A stretch of DNA of 14,737 nt from an uncultured bacterium. GTDB lineage: Bacteria > Pseudomonadota > Gammaproteobacteria > Burkholderiales > Burkholderiaceae_F. How positions within the stretch are numbered: position 1 is the stretch's first letter; each line of letters starts with the position of its first letter. Made by a program: the position numbers and the translations under genes. Below, one piece after another: positions 5,698 to 13,083 of the stretch. The stretch is from contig CAJMRV010000024.1 in assembly GCA_905215795.1 (NCBI GenBank), positions 1 through 14,737 on the forward strand. The letters run 5' to 3'. The notes beneath the pieces were generated by a model. It was not told the origin of the DNA, did no database searches, and saw nothing but the letters and a program-made list of their open reading frames with translations.

Positions 5698-7557
5698 TTA
5701 AATCAACGTGAGGGCCGCCCTCAAGGCCTCGATGTCGGGGGCCTTCCGGGTGGTCCTGCGGTCGCTGTAGTGCGTGTGCAGGAGCGACTCGGCGCGCTCG
5801 CTCCCGGGATGCCCCAGGAAGTCCTCATAGAGGCGCACCACGTCGGGATTCTCGTGGGAGGTCTTGAGCGCGTTCCCGTCGTCGATCGCGTAGCCCTTCT
5901 TCTGGCGCTTCGCGGCGTCGCCGTCGGGGTCGGCGCTCCTCGGCATTCCGCCGCCGCCCGAGCAGCCGCCGCGGCAGGCCATCACCTCGACGAACTGATA
6001 GGGACACGTCCCGCGGCGGACCTGTTCGGTGATCATGCGGGCCGCCTTGATCGTGTGGACGACCGCCACGCGCACCGTCCCGAAGGCGGGCGTCTCGACG
6101 GCGGCCTCGCGGATCTCCTCCATGCCGCGAACGGCCTCGAAGACGGGGCGCTTCTCGAGCTTGCCGCCGGCGAGGTGCACGAGCGTCCTCAGGGCCGCCT
6201 CGAGCACGCCGCCCGTCGCGCCGAAGAGCTGGCCGGCGCCGGAGGCCTCGGTCATCAGGGGCGTGTCGGGTTCGACCGGCTCGAGCATGGTCCAGTCCAG
6301 ACCGGAGCGTTCGCGGAGCTCCTCGATCTCGCGGACCGTGAGCACGGCGTCGATGTCGCGGCGGTCGCTCCCCTCGTGGAGGAGTTCGACACGGGCCATC
6401 TCGTCCTTCTTGGCGGTGCAGGGCATCACCGAGACGACGCGGATGCGTTCGGGATCAAGCCCCGACCTGCGGGGAAGATAGGTCTTGGCGAGGGCGCCGA
6501 AGATCGCCTGCGGGCTCCTCGTCGTCGAGAGGTGGGAGCGCATGTCGGGCTCGCTCTTCTCGACGTGGTTGATCCAGGCCGGGCAGCACGACGTGAACAC
6601 CGTCGGGAAGCCCTCGAGCGAGTCGTGCTCCCTCATCCAGCCCTCGAGATGACGGGCAAGTTCGCCCGCCTCCTCCATGATCGTGACGTCGGCGGCCCAG
6701 CGGGTGTCCATGACGTAGCGCGCGCCGAGCGTCTTGAAGAGCGCCCTCAGGCGTCCCTCAAGGTTCTCCTCGGGGGCGCCGCCCGCACGGATGCCGAAGC
6801 GGGCCGCGGGGGCGACCTGAACGACGGTGGTGAGCTCGGGATCTCCGAGCATGTCGAGCACCGTGCCCACGGCGGACTTCTCATTGAGCGCGCCCGTCGG
6901 GCAGACCTTGGCGCACTGGCCGCACTGGATGCAGCGGTCCGAAGACCCCCACTCCCCGCCGTCGAAGCCGATGTGCACGTCCGTGCCGACGCCCTCGATC
7001 GTGATGGCGCCGATGCCGTGCATCGAGCGGCACACGTCCACGCAGCGGAAGCAGCGGATGCAGCGGTCGGGCGTGAAGACGAGCGCCGGGGCGCTCTCGT
7101 CGCGGCCCGTGGCGCGCGTCAGGCGGCGCGCACCGGTCCCGTCGAGGTCGACGCCCGTGCGGCGGGCGGCGTCCTGAAGTTCGCAGGCGCCGTGGCGGGC
7201 GCAGGAGTGGCAGGACTCGCAGTGGTCCTCGAAGAGGTGGAGCACCTGTTCGGCGCGCTTCCTCCTCACGAGCGGCGTGGCGGTGCGGATCGACTCGCCC
7301 TCAAGGGCGCGGGTGTCGCACGAGGTGACCACGCGGCGGGAGCCGTCGGGGGCCTCCACGTCGACGAGGCACACGCGGCAGGTACCGGGACGGTGTCCGC
7401 GGGAGGCGAACTCGCAGAGGGTCGGCACGAAGAAGCCGGCCTTCCTCACCGCCTCGATGCGGGAGGTTCCCTCGGGGACCTCGACCGGGCGGCCGTTCAC
7501 GAGGAGACGCACGTTCCGGAGGGCGTCCTGTTGGTTCATGGATTCGTTCTCCTTCAT
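5698..7557 (-). CDS. [FeFe] hydrogenase catalytic subunit (group A, HydA-type)
   Basis: A 619-residue enzyme that interconverts H2 with protons and electrons. In order it shows: an N-terminal 2Fe-2S ferredoxin domain (C48, C60, C63, C80); the His/Cys 4Fe-4S site H112-x3-C-x2-C-x5-C125; two 4Fe-4S clusters (C166/169/172/176 and C209/212/215/219); and the H-cluster domain. All three H-cluster signatures are intact: L1 TSCCPAW (C324 for proton transfer, C325 ligand), L2 MPCTAKK (C380) and L3 EVMACRGGCSGGG (C528, C532). The C-terminus has the small-subunit-like HTHYSDRR. I start at the ATG at 7557 because GGAGG lies seven bases upstream; 7563 (overlapping the previous stop as ATGA) and 7539 (AAGGAG upstream) are also possible. 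The gene follows its partner by two bases and is surely co-transcribed. Maturases HydE, HydF and HydG are not in this window. Confidence 0.96.
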   Translation of the reverse strand: MKENESMNQQDALRNVRLLVNGRPVEVPEGTSRIEAVRKAGFFVPTLCEFASRGHRPGTCRVCLVDVEAPDGSRRVVTSCDTRALEGESIRTATPLVRRKRAEQVLHLFEDHCESCHSCARHGACELQDAARRTGVDLDGTGARRLTRATGRDESAPALVFTPDRCIRCFRCVDVCRSMHGIGAITIEGVGTDVHIGFDGGEWGSSDRCIQCGQCAKVCPTGALNEKSAVGTVLDMLGDPELTTVVQVAPAARFGIRAGGAPEENLEGRLRALFKTLGARYVMDTRWAADVTIMEEAGELARHLEGWMREHDSLEGFPTVFTSCCPAWINHVEKSEPDMRSHLSTTRSPQAIFGALAKTYLPRRSGLDPERIRVVSVMPCTAKKDEMARVELLHEGSDRRDIDAVLTVREIEELRERSGLDWTMLEPVEPDTPLMTEASGAGQLFGATGGVLEAALRTLVHLAGGKLEKRPVFEAVRGMEEIREAAVETPAFGTVRVAVVHTIKAARMITEQVRRGTCPYQFVEVMACRGGCSGGGGMPRSADPDGDAAKRQKKGYAIDDGNALKTSHENPDVVRLYEDFLGHPGSERAESLLHTHYSDRRTTRKAPDIEALRAALTLI

Positions 7558-7559
7558 CG

Positions 7560-9572
7560 TCATTCCTCCATCGCGCTCTTGCCCGGGATCGGACGGAGCG
7601 TGCTCACGCCGTAGACGCGGTAGCAGCGCATGCAGCGGTCCGCCTCGCGCCAGGCCTGGTTGGAGTCCAGACCGAGCTCGACCTCGTCGAAGCCCTTGAT
7701 GCGTTCGGCCGGATCGAGCGTGGCGACCTTCTCGCGCGCCTTGAAGACGGGCGAGGAATCCGCATGGCACTCGCCCATGGCGTGGGTCGCCGCGAGGATG
7801 TCGCTCATGCGGCGGCGGGCCACGAAGGCGCCGCCCTCGGTCATGAGGAATTCATGGATGGCGGTGGCCGCGAGCTCGCCCTCGGCCATGCCCTGGATCA
7901 GGGTCGTCGGACCCGCGGCGGCGTCGCCGCCGGCGAAGACGCCCTCGCGCGAGGTGCGGAACTCACGGTCCACGGCGATCGTGCCGCGTTCGGTGAGCTC
8001 GATGCCGTCGTGCTCGTTGAAGGCGGAGCGGTCGAACTTCTGGCCCACGGCCGCGATCACGTAGCTGCAGGGCATCACGAATTCGCTGCCTTCGACGCGG
8101 ATCAGTCGACGGCGGCCGCGTTCGTCGGGTTCGCCGAGCTCCATCCTGACGAGGCGGAGCCCGGTGAGGCGGCCGTCCTCGACGACGAGCCCCACGGGGG
8201 CCGTCTGGAAGTTGAAGTCGATCCCCTCCTCGATCGCGGCGTCGATCTCCTCGGCGTCGGCCGGGGCGGAGGCGCGGTCGCGGCGGTAGCTCACGCTCAC
8301 CGTGGAGCCCTCGTCGACGAGGCGTCTGGCGGTGCGGCAGCAGTCCATCGCGACGTTGCCGCAGCCCACCACGACGACGTTCCCTTCGAGGCCGACCTCT
8401 TCGCCGCGTCGGCGGCGCTCCTCAACGTCGAGGAGGAAGTCGAGGCCCTTGAGGTAGCCTTCGGGCAGGGGTTCGCCGGAGCTTTCCTCGGGGAGGCCGA
8501 GGTACTGGCCCTCGACGCAGCCCAGACCGAGGAAGACGGCCTTGTAGTCCTCGAGCAGGCTCGATACGGTGAAGTCGCGGCCGAGCGTCTTCTCGAAGAA
8601 GAAGCGTCCGCCCTGCTTTTCAACGACCTGCGTCTCCCCTTCGAGGAAGCCGTTTTCAAGACGGTACTCGGGAATGCCCAGGCGGGCCATGCCGCCCGCG
8701 CCGCTCTTCGCTTCGAAGATGTCGACCTGATGGCCGCGTCGAAGCAGGTGGTAGGCGCAGGTGAGGCCCGCGGGGCCGGCGCCGACGACGGCGACGCGCT
8801 TGGTGACGGGCGTCTCGATCGGGGCCTTGGCGCAGTTGAAGAGTTCGGACATGGAGCCGCCCGCATGGTCGGCCGCGTAGCGCTTGAGGTCGCGGATCGC
8901 GACGGGCTTGTCCACTTCGCCGCGGATGCAGGCCTGCTCGCAGGGACGAACGCACACGCGTCCGCACGAACCCACGAGCGGGTAGTGCTCAAGGAGGACC
9001 GCGGCGGCCATCTCGGGATGGCCGTTCTTGATGTAGTCGATGTAGCGCGGGACGTTGACGTGGGCGGGACAGGCCTCGATGCACGGGGCCGTCGCCACGG
9101 AGTAGAAGTCGCTGGCGAGCGTGGCCGCCACCGGGGCGTGCACGATCAGCTCGCGGAAGTGCTTCATCGCCGAGAGGAACGGCACGACGGTGGTCCTGCC
9201 GATTCCGCAGAGCGAGCCCTCGCGCATCAGGCGGGCCTCCTCGACGAGGGCGTCCCAGTCGACGAGCGAGCTCCTGCCCTGCCTGGCCTTCTCAAGGGCG
9301 TCGGCGATGTCGGGCATGCCGATGCGGCACGGCGTGCAGCGCCCGCACACGAGCGAGCGGCAGCGTTCGTAGTAGTTGGCCAGGAGCTCGATGAGCGTGA
9401 GGCGGTTGTCGAGGATCAAAAAGCCGCGGGGACCCACGACGCCCAGGATGGGGTTGCCGGGGTTGAAGCTGACGATGTCCTCGATGTTGAGGTCGGCGGG
9501 GTGTTCCGGATAGGGCGTGCGGCGGTTGTCGTAGGCCTCGTCCTTCCAGACGCCGTAGATGAGTTCTTCCAT
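7560..9572 (-). CDS. NuoF C-terminal Fe-S domain fused to GltD/NfnB-like FAD oxidoreductase (hydrogenase partner)
   Basis: A 670-residue soluble electron-transfer subunit, probably linking the hydrogenase to NAD(P)H. Residues 1-145 match only the C-terminal part of NuoF/HydB: a 4Fe-4S site CGRCTPCRIG (C76, C79, C82) with C122 in SLCGIG. The FMN/NADH-binding Rossmann part and the SLBB region are missing. Residues 155-575 form a glutamate-synthase small-subunit (GltD) type module. It has cysteines 164, 168, 203, 207, 211 and 215 for Fe-S clusters, FAD motif GAGPAGL (264-270), NAD(P)H motif VVGCGNVAMD (401-410) and AGGDAAAGPTTLIQGMAEG (547-565). A C-terminal EADRCMRC (643-650) resembles PreT/AegA tails. 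The ATG at 9572 fits the domain start but lacks a clear ribosome binding site. The pairing with HydA matches the group A2 (glutamate synthase-linked) hydrogenases. Whether NADH or NADPH is used is unknown. Confidence 0.93.
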   Translation of the reverse strand: MEELIYGVWKDEAYDNRRTPYPEHPADLNIEDIVSFNPGNPILGVVGPRGFLILDNRLTLIELLANYYERCRSLVCGRCTPCRIGMPDIADALEKARQGRSSLVDWDALVEEARLMREGSLCGIGRTTVVPFLSAMKHFRELIVHAPVAATLASDFYSVATAPCIEACPAHVNVPRYIDYIKNGHPEMAAAVLLEHYPLVGSCGRVCVRPCEQACIRGEVDKPVAIRDLKRYAADHAGGSMSELFNCAKAPIETPVTKRVAVVGAGPAGLTCAYHLLRRGHQVDIFEAKSGAGGMARLGIPEYRLENGFLEGETQVVEKQGGRFFFEKTLGRDFTVSSLLEDYKAVFLGLGCVEGQYLGLPEESSGEPLPEGYLKGLDFLLDVEERRRRGEEVGLEGNVVVVGCGNVAMDCCRTARRLVDEGSTVSVSYRRDRASAPADAEEIDAAIEEGIDFNFQTAPVGLVVEDGRLTGLRLVRMELGEPDERGRRRLIRVEGSEFVMPCSYVIAAVGQKFDRSAFNEHDGIELTERGTIAVDREFRTSREGVFAGGDAAAGPTTLIQGMAEGELAATAIHEFLMTEGGAFVARRRMSDILAATHAMGECHADSSPVFKAREKVATLDPAERIKGFDEVELGLDSNQAWREADRCMRCYRVYGVSTLRPIPGKSAMEE

Positions 9573-9715
9573 AGGTATCGCGTTTCATGACGCCCGGCGG
9601 GAACGGCGGCGGCCCGGGGTCCATGGCCGCGTGAATGGGAGGCGGCGCGTCCCGGGGCGTCCGGCCGGAAAGAAGCGGCGGGCGTCCGTGGCGGGGGTTC
9701 GTCGTCCCGGTCGGC

Positions 9716-9767
9716 ACCGTCCCGAAGGAGGCGCTTCACGCGCCCGCACGGACGGTTCCGGGGAACC
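9716..9767 (-). other. Foldable, mutually exclusive hairpins in the hydrogenase leader
   Basis: ACCGTCC (9716-9722) can pair with GGACGGT (9750-9756), enclosing the hairpin GGCGC-TTCAC-GCGCC (9730-9744). A second hairpin, GGTTCC-GG-GGAACC (9754-9767), shares bases 9754-9756 with the outer stem, so the two folds compete. No T run follows either. Such switching leaders can control translation or Rho access, but no known riboswitch class is recognised. Confidence 0.35.
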
Positions 9768-9805
9768 CCCTGGAATCAATCTGCTGTGTTGAAAACAAAC
9801 ATTCC

Positions 9806-9811
9806 ATTGTA
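9806..9811 (-). promoter_or_regulatory. Candidate -10 element of the hydrogenase operon
   Basis: The minus strand reads TACAAT, one mismatch to the consensus, in a locally AT-rich patch. No good -35 box lies at normal spacing; the expected position is occupied by the end of the inverted repeat at 9826-9843. A promoter without a good -35 that depends on a bound protein is plausible. The start would be near 9799, giving a leader of about 225 bases. Confidence 0.45.
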
Positions 9812-9825
9812 CCCGTTTCCGGCCC

Positions 9826-9843
9826 TTGGAACACATGTTCCAA
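9826..9843. promoter_or_regulatory. Perfect inverted repeat upstream of the hydrogenase operon, candidate operator
   Basis: TTGGAACA (9826-9833) and TGTTCCAA (9836-9843) form a perfect 8+2+8 inverted repeat, centred about 35 bases upstream of the predicted start point. This position suits a transcription factor that either blocks or replaces -35 recognition. The core GAAC-N4-GTTC resembles the Gram-positive LexA box, which would be unexpected here, so I leave the regulator unnamed. Confidence 0.5.
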
Positions 9844-10292
9844 CCATGGGGATCGGCGTCGGAGGACGCGGCCGGGACGCCCAAGGAAGACCCGCCGCCC
9901 GCGGACAACGAAAGGAACCGAACCCATTGATCCCAAAAGGAGAAATCCCCTCCCCCGGTGCGCACGGAAAGACGGACCAGCGGCGCTCCTCCCTGTCCGC
10001 CGGGCGGCCGGGGAAACATCACGAAACAAATCGGACGCGGCGCCGGGACGACGCCGGAGCCGTCCCCGCACGGGAACAACGCGGAAAAGGTGTTCAAAGG
10101 GAGCCGCGAAGGCGCAAAAAAGGCGCCCTGCGGAAAATCCATCGCCTCCCCGGACACGAGAAGCGCGGGGCTGCGGGAAAAAGGCAAAAGAAAAGGGAGC
10201 CGGCACACGACGTCCAATGTGCACCGCCCCCCTTTTCAGGGTCCACCGGGAGGATTCCTCACCGGAGCACCCGTAACCATTCTACCCAATAT

Positions 10293-10853
10293 TCAGTTGA
10301 TGCTCCTCGTTTCTGCGAACTCTCCGGGATCAGGGTGTTCCCTTGATGTGCGGATTCCCTTGGTGAGGCCGCGGAACCGGATCGCCTCGAGGATGTAGAG
10401 CGTGGCGATGTGGTGGTTGAGAACCTGAACGAGGGCCTTCCTGAAGCCGGACTGCTCCTCGATCGTCACCATCATCTCGCGGGTGAGGTCCTCCACGCCG
10501 AAGGCGGCGGGTTCGAGCTCGCCCACGTTGAGCGCGCCGCCGAACTCGGCGACGCCGCCGCGGGTGCGCAGCACGAGCGAGAGGCGCGCGAAGTCGTCCA
10601 GGCTCATGGCGGAGGTGACCGACTCGATGCGTTCGCCCTCGTTCTCGTCACGGCTCTTGTAGAAGACGCGCACCTCCTTCTCCTCCATCATGAAGGAGAG
10701 GTCCGGGTCCGCCTCGGGGCGTCCCTCGAACTTGTACTCCACGGGGAGATACCAGATGTCGACCTGCCCGAGGCGGTCGATGTCCTTGTACTCCGCCCTC
10801 ACGAAGACCTGTGCGTCAGGCTCCCCGATGGCGGGGGGGTTGTCAATCGTCAT
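10293..10853 (-). CDS. Uncharacterised 186-residue protein
   Basis: I do not recognise this protein. It is acidic, soluble-looking, and has no signal peptide or membrane segment. Residues 15-80 look beta-rich (VFVRAEYKDIDRLGQVDIWYLPVEY, broken here into strands by charged turns). Residues 83-170 look mostly helical, with MSLDDFARLSLVLRT and REMMVTIEEQSGFRKALVQVLN. The sequence is ordinary in composition and its codons are GC-rich at third positions like its neighbours, which supports real coding. The ATG at 10853 is preceded by an A-rich leader (AAAGACGAAAAGACAAGAAAG) with only a weak ribosome binding site. It stands alone between the alcohol dehydrogenase and the long gap before the hydrogenase operon, so context gives no clear role. 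Confidence 0.75.
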   Translation of the reverse strand: MTIDNPPAIGEPDAQVFVRAEYKDIDRLGQVDIWYLPVEYKFEGRPEADPDLSFMMEEKEVRVFYKSRDENEGERIESVTSAMSLDDFARLSLVLRTRGGVAEFGGALNVGELEPAAFGVEDLTREMMVTIEEQSGFRKALVQVLNHHIATLYILEAIRFRGLTKGIRTSREHPDPGEFAETRSIN

Positions 10854-10921
10854 GTCTTTCTTGTCTTTTCGTCTTTGTTGGTTTCGTCGGTTTGATTGCT
10901 TCCGTCCTCTTCATTGGATGC

Positions 10922-10984
10922 GGCCTCCGCTCGTCACCGGACGCGCGGAGGCCCCGCGGGAAGGCACCCCCCCCCGGAAGGGGG
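10922..10984 (-). other. Two GC-rich hairpins after the alcohol dehydrogenase gene
   Basis: GGCCTCCGC (10922-10930) pairs perfectly with GCGGAGGCC (10945-10953), and CCCCC/GGGGG (10971-10984) forms a second small hairpin that includes part of a nine-C homopolymer (10967-10975). Neither is followed by a T run on the minus strand, so they are not clear intrinsic terminators. They could stabilise the 3' end of the upstream transcript. Confidence 0.4.
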
Positions 10985-11008
10985 CGTCTTCATCGTTTCG
11001 CAAGCCGG

Positions 11009-12178
11009 TCAGCCCGCGGCGCTCGTCAGGATGGCGACGACGTCGGCGGCGTCGAGTTCCATCAGGTGGCCCACCGGGCCCTTGCGGCAGCAGTGGCGCG
11101 CGAGCGTCTCGACCGGGCAGTCGGCCGCGCCGAGTTCGGCGAGGTTGAGCGGCATGCCGATCGAGAGGAAGAAGCCGCAGAGCTTGGCGATGCCGAGCGC
11201 GATCGTCTCCTTGTCGCTCGCCTGGGGCTCCACGCCCATGACGCGCACGGCGAAGCGCACGAAGCGTTCGGGGCGGCGTTCGGAGACATGCTTCATCCAG
11301 GCGGGGATGACGACGGCCAGGCCCTTGCCGTGGGTGATCTCGGGGTGCCAGCCGCTCAGCTCATGCTCGATGGCGTGGCTCGCCCAGTCCTCGACGCGTC
11401 CGAGGCCGTAGTAGCCGTTGTGCGCGAAGGTCCCCACCATGGAGACCTGGCACCAGGCGTCGTAGTCCTGCGGGTTCTCGATCACCTTCGGGCCGTAGCG
11501 CATGGCGCAGCGCAGCGCCGCCTCGGCCTGCCAGTCCACGAAGGAGGTGGCGGTGGTCGGGGAGAAGTAACGCTCCATGATGTGGCTCATCATGTCGACG
11601 ATCGCGGCGCCGATCTGGTCGGCGGGGAGCGTCATGTAGAGCTCGGGATTGATCAGGGCGGCCTTCGAGCGGCACCATTCGTTGCCCATGCCGGTCTTCG
11701 TCGGACCGTTGGTGATCACGGTGCGGATCGACTGCTCGGAGCCCGTGGCGGGCTGCGTGGGGATGCAGAAGATCGGGAGGCCGTCGGCGGGTTCCGCCAC
11801 GCCCTCGTAGAAGTCCGAGACGTCGCCGTCGTAACGCACGCCCACGGCGATCGCCTTGGCGGCGTCCATCACGGAGCCGCCGCCCACGGCGAGGACCGCG
11901 TCGACGGGCGTCTCGCGGACCTTCTCAAGGCCCTCGCGGACGAATTCGAGCGTCGGATTCACGGGCACGCCGGGGATCTCGAGCACGGACATGCCCGCCG
12001 AGGCGAGCGAGGCCTTCACGCGGTCGTAGAGTCCGGTGCGCTTGATCGACCCGCCCCCGTAGACGAGCGCCACGCGGGCGCACTTCCCGAGGATGCGGTG
12101 GATCTCCTCGCCGACGGCGTTCTCAACGCCGCGGCCGAAGATCAGGCGGGTCGGATTGTAGTAGGTAAAGTTGTTCAT
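11009..12178 (-). CDS. Iron-containing (group III) alcohol dehydrogenase, YqhD/BDH-like
   Basis: A 389-residue NAD(P)H-dependent cytoplasmic dehydrogenase that interconverts aldehydes and alcohols, the usual family length. The N-terminal half binds nucleotide through GGGSVMDAAK (99-108), with a YGGGSIKR turn at 40-47. The C-terminal half supplies the metal ligands: D195 and H199 in IVDMMSH, H272 in HAIEHELSG and H283 in ITHGKG. The pattern NNFTYYNPTRLIFG at the N-terminus is typical of the YqhD/butanol-dehydrogenase branch. The ATG at 12178 follows GAGGAGTGGAACCG. A longer in-frame start at 12247 would read back into the methyltransferase gene and is rejected. The gap from that gene is 26 bases, suggesting the dehydrogenase is the tail of the lpxB-rnhB-methyltransferase transcript. 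It probably disposes of reducing power or detoxifies aldehydes; the substrate is unknown. Confidence 0.94.
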   Translation of the reverse strand: MNNFTYYNPTRLIFGRGVENAVGEEIHRILGKCARVALVYGGGSIKRTGLYDRVKASLASAGMSVLEIPGVPVNPTLEFVREGLEKVRETPVDAVLAVGGGSVMDAAKAIAVGVRYDGDVSDFYEGVAEPADGLPIFCIPTQPATGSEQSIRTVITNGPTKTGMGNEWCRSKAALINPELYMTLPADQIGAAIVDMMSHIMERYFSPTTATSFVDWQAEAALRCAMRYGPKVIENPQDYDAWCQVSMVGTFAHNGYYGLGRVEDWASHAIEHELSGWHPEITHGKGLAVVIPAWMKHVSERRPERFVRFAVRVMGVEPQASDKETIALGIAKLCGFFLSIGMPLNLAELGAADCPVETLARHCCRKGPVGHLMELDAADVVAILTSAAG

Positions 12179-12204
12179 CGGTTCCACTCCTCGGAAACAG
12201 GGTC

Positions 12205-13011
12205 TCAGGCCCGGGCCAGGCGCCGGCGGCGCATGTCGAAAAGGCACACGGCGGCGGCCGCGCCCACGTTGAGGCTCTCGCAGGCCGGTTCAATAGAAAT
12301 ATAGAAAGAATGGTCGCGCAACGCAAGCGCCTCGGCGCTCACGCCCGGCCCTTCGGCGCCCATCACCCAGGCCACGGGACCGTGGGTGTAGTCCTCGGCG
12401 GCGAAGAGGTCCTCGCCGCCCCTGGCGTCCGCAGCGCAGATCAGACCGGGGAAGCGGGCGCGGAACTCCTCGACGGGGATCGACTCGACGATCTCGGCCG
12501 AGGCGTGCGCACCCATGCCCGCGCGGAGCACCTTGGGACTCCAGAGGTTGACGGTGGAGGGAGAGGCGCAGACGAGGCCCACGCCGGCGGCGAGCGCCGT
12601 GCGGATCAGCGTGCCCGCGTTGCCGGCGTCCTGAACGCCGTCGAGGTAGAGCACGTCGCGGTTCCAGTCGAGGGCCTCGAGGTCGGTCTGCGGCACGCGC
12701 AGCTCGAGCATCACGCCCACGCCGTGCTCGACGGGCGAGAGCGTCTGGTAGAGGCCCGCCTTGAGGAGGAACCCCGGGGCGCGGGTCTTCGCGAGGACCT
12801 CGCCCGCCCAGTGGCGTCCCTCCTCGCTCGCCTTCTCCGAGATGATCACGGATTCGACGAGTTCGGGACGCAGGTCGTGGAACACCTCGGCGAGGTGCGC
12901 GCCCTCGGCGAGCGTCAGCCCGGTCTTCTTGACCTGTCGGGGTTCGTTGGCCAGGCGCTTCCAGCGCTTCCAACGGGGGTTGTTCTCACTTTCGACCGTG
13001 GTGATCGGCAT
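12205..13011 (-). CDS. SpoU/TrmH-family RNA 2'-O-ribose methyltransferase
   Basis: A 268-residue enzyme that methylates ribose in rRNA or tRNA using S-adenosylmethionine. All three SPOUT-fold motifs are present: motif 1 LDGVQDAGNAGTLIRTA (N131, R137), motif 2 WVMGAEGPGVS (215-225) and motif 3 ISIEPACESLNVGAAAA (239-255), which form the knotted cofactor site. The N-terminal 100 residues (AEGAHLAEVFHDLRPELVE) match the substrate-binding SpoU_sub_bind type. The ATG at 13011 has AAGGA about ten bases upstream. It lies 72 bases after rnhB and 26 before the alcohol dehydrogenase. In Burkholderiales a SpoU gene commonly follows lpxB-rnhB. The precise target nucleotide cannot be told, so I give no gene symbol. 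Confidence 0.94.
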   Translation of the reverse strand: MPITTVESENNPRWKRWKRLANEPRQVKKTGLTLAEGAHLAEVFHDLRPELVESVIISEKASEEGRHWAGEVLAKTRAPGFLLKAGLYQTLSPVEHGVGVMLELRVPQTDLEALDWNRDVLYLDGVQDAGNAGTLIRTALAAGVGLVCASPSTVNLWSPKVLRAGMGAHASAEIVESIPVEEFRARFPGLICAADARGGEDLFAAEDYTHGPVAWVMGAEGPGVSAEALALRDHSFYISIEPACESLNVGAAAAVCLFDMRRRRLARA

Positions 13012-13083
13012 GCTTGAAAAATCCTTTTGAATCAGTGGACGGACGCCGCTTGTGCGTCCGCTCGCGGGGCCGCCCGCCGGGGC

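Larger units (their letters stand above)
9573..10292. other. 720-base region without a supported gene
   Basis: The part nearest the hydrogenase operon (9573-9845) holds its predicted leader, promoter and operator-like repeat. The rest (about 9850-10290) shows open frames on both strands, but their translations are Arg/Pro-rich with no recognisable domain, so I read none as a gene. It includes pyrimidine-rich tracts on the minus strand and a GGCGC/GCGCC hairpin around an A-run near 10118-10135. I found none of the conserved cores of tmRNA, RNase P RNA, SRP RNA or 6S RNA. Confidence 0.55.

Noticed and set aside
7563..7770. N-terminal extension of the hydrogenase catalytic subunit
   Set aside because: It would be a wrong-frame reading of the end of the upstream fusion gene; the 2Fe-2S domain begins just after the starts at 7563/7557/7539.
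9826..9843. LexA (SOS) box
   Set aside because: GAAC-N4-GTTC is the Gram-positive type, whereas proteobacteria normally use CTGT-N8-ACAG, and a hydrogenase operon is not an SOS target.
9585..10276. Open frames on both strands in the gap before the hydrogenase operon
   Set aside because: Translations are Arg/Pro/Gly-rich, have no recognisable domain, and the two strands overlap each other; no ribosome binding site or coding signature supports them.
13040..13060. CGGACGC/GCGTCCG hairpin between rnhB and the methyltransferase
   Set aside because: The 7-bp stem has no T run on the minus strand, so it is not a convincing terminator; it may be chance in GC-rich DNA.
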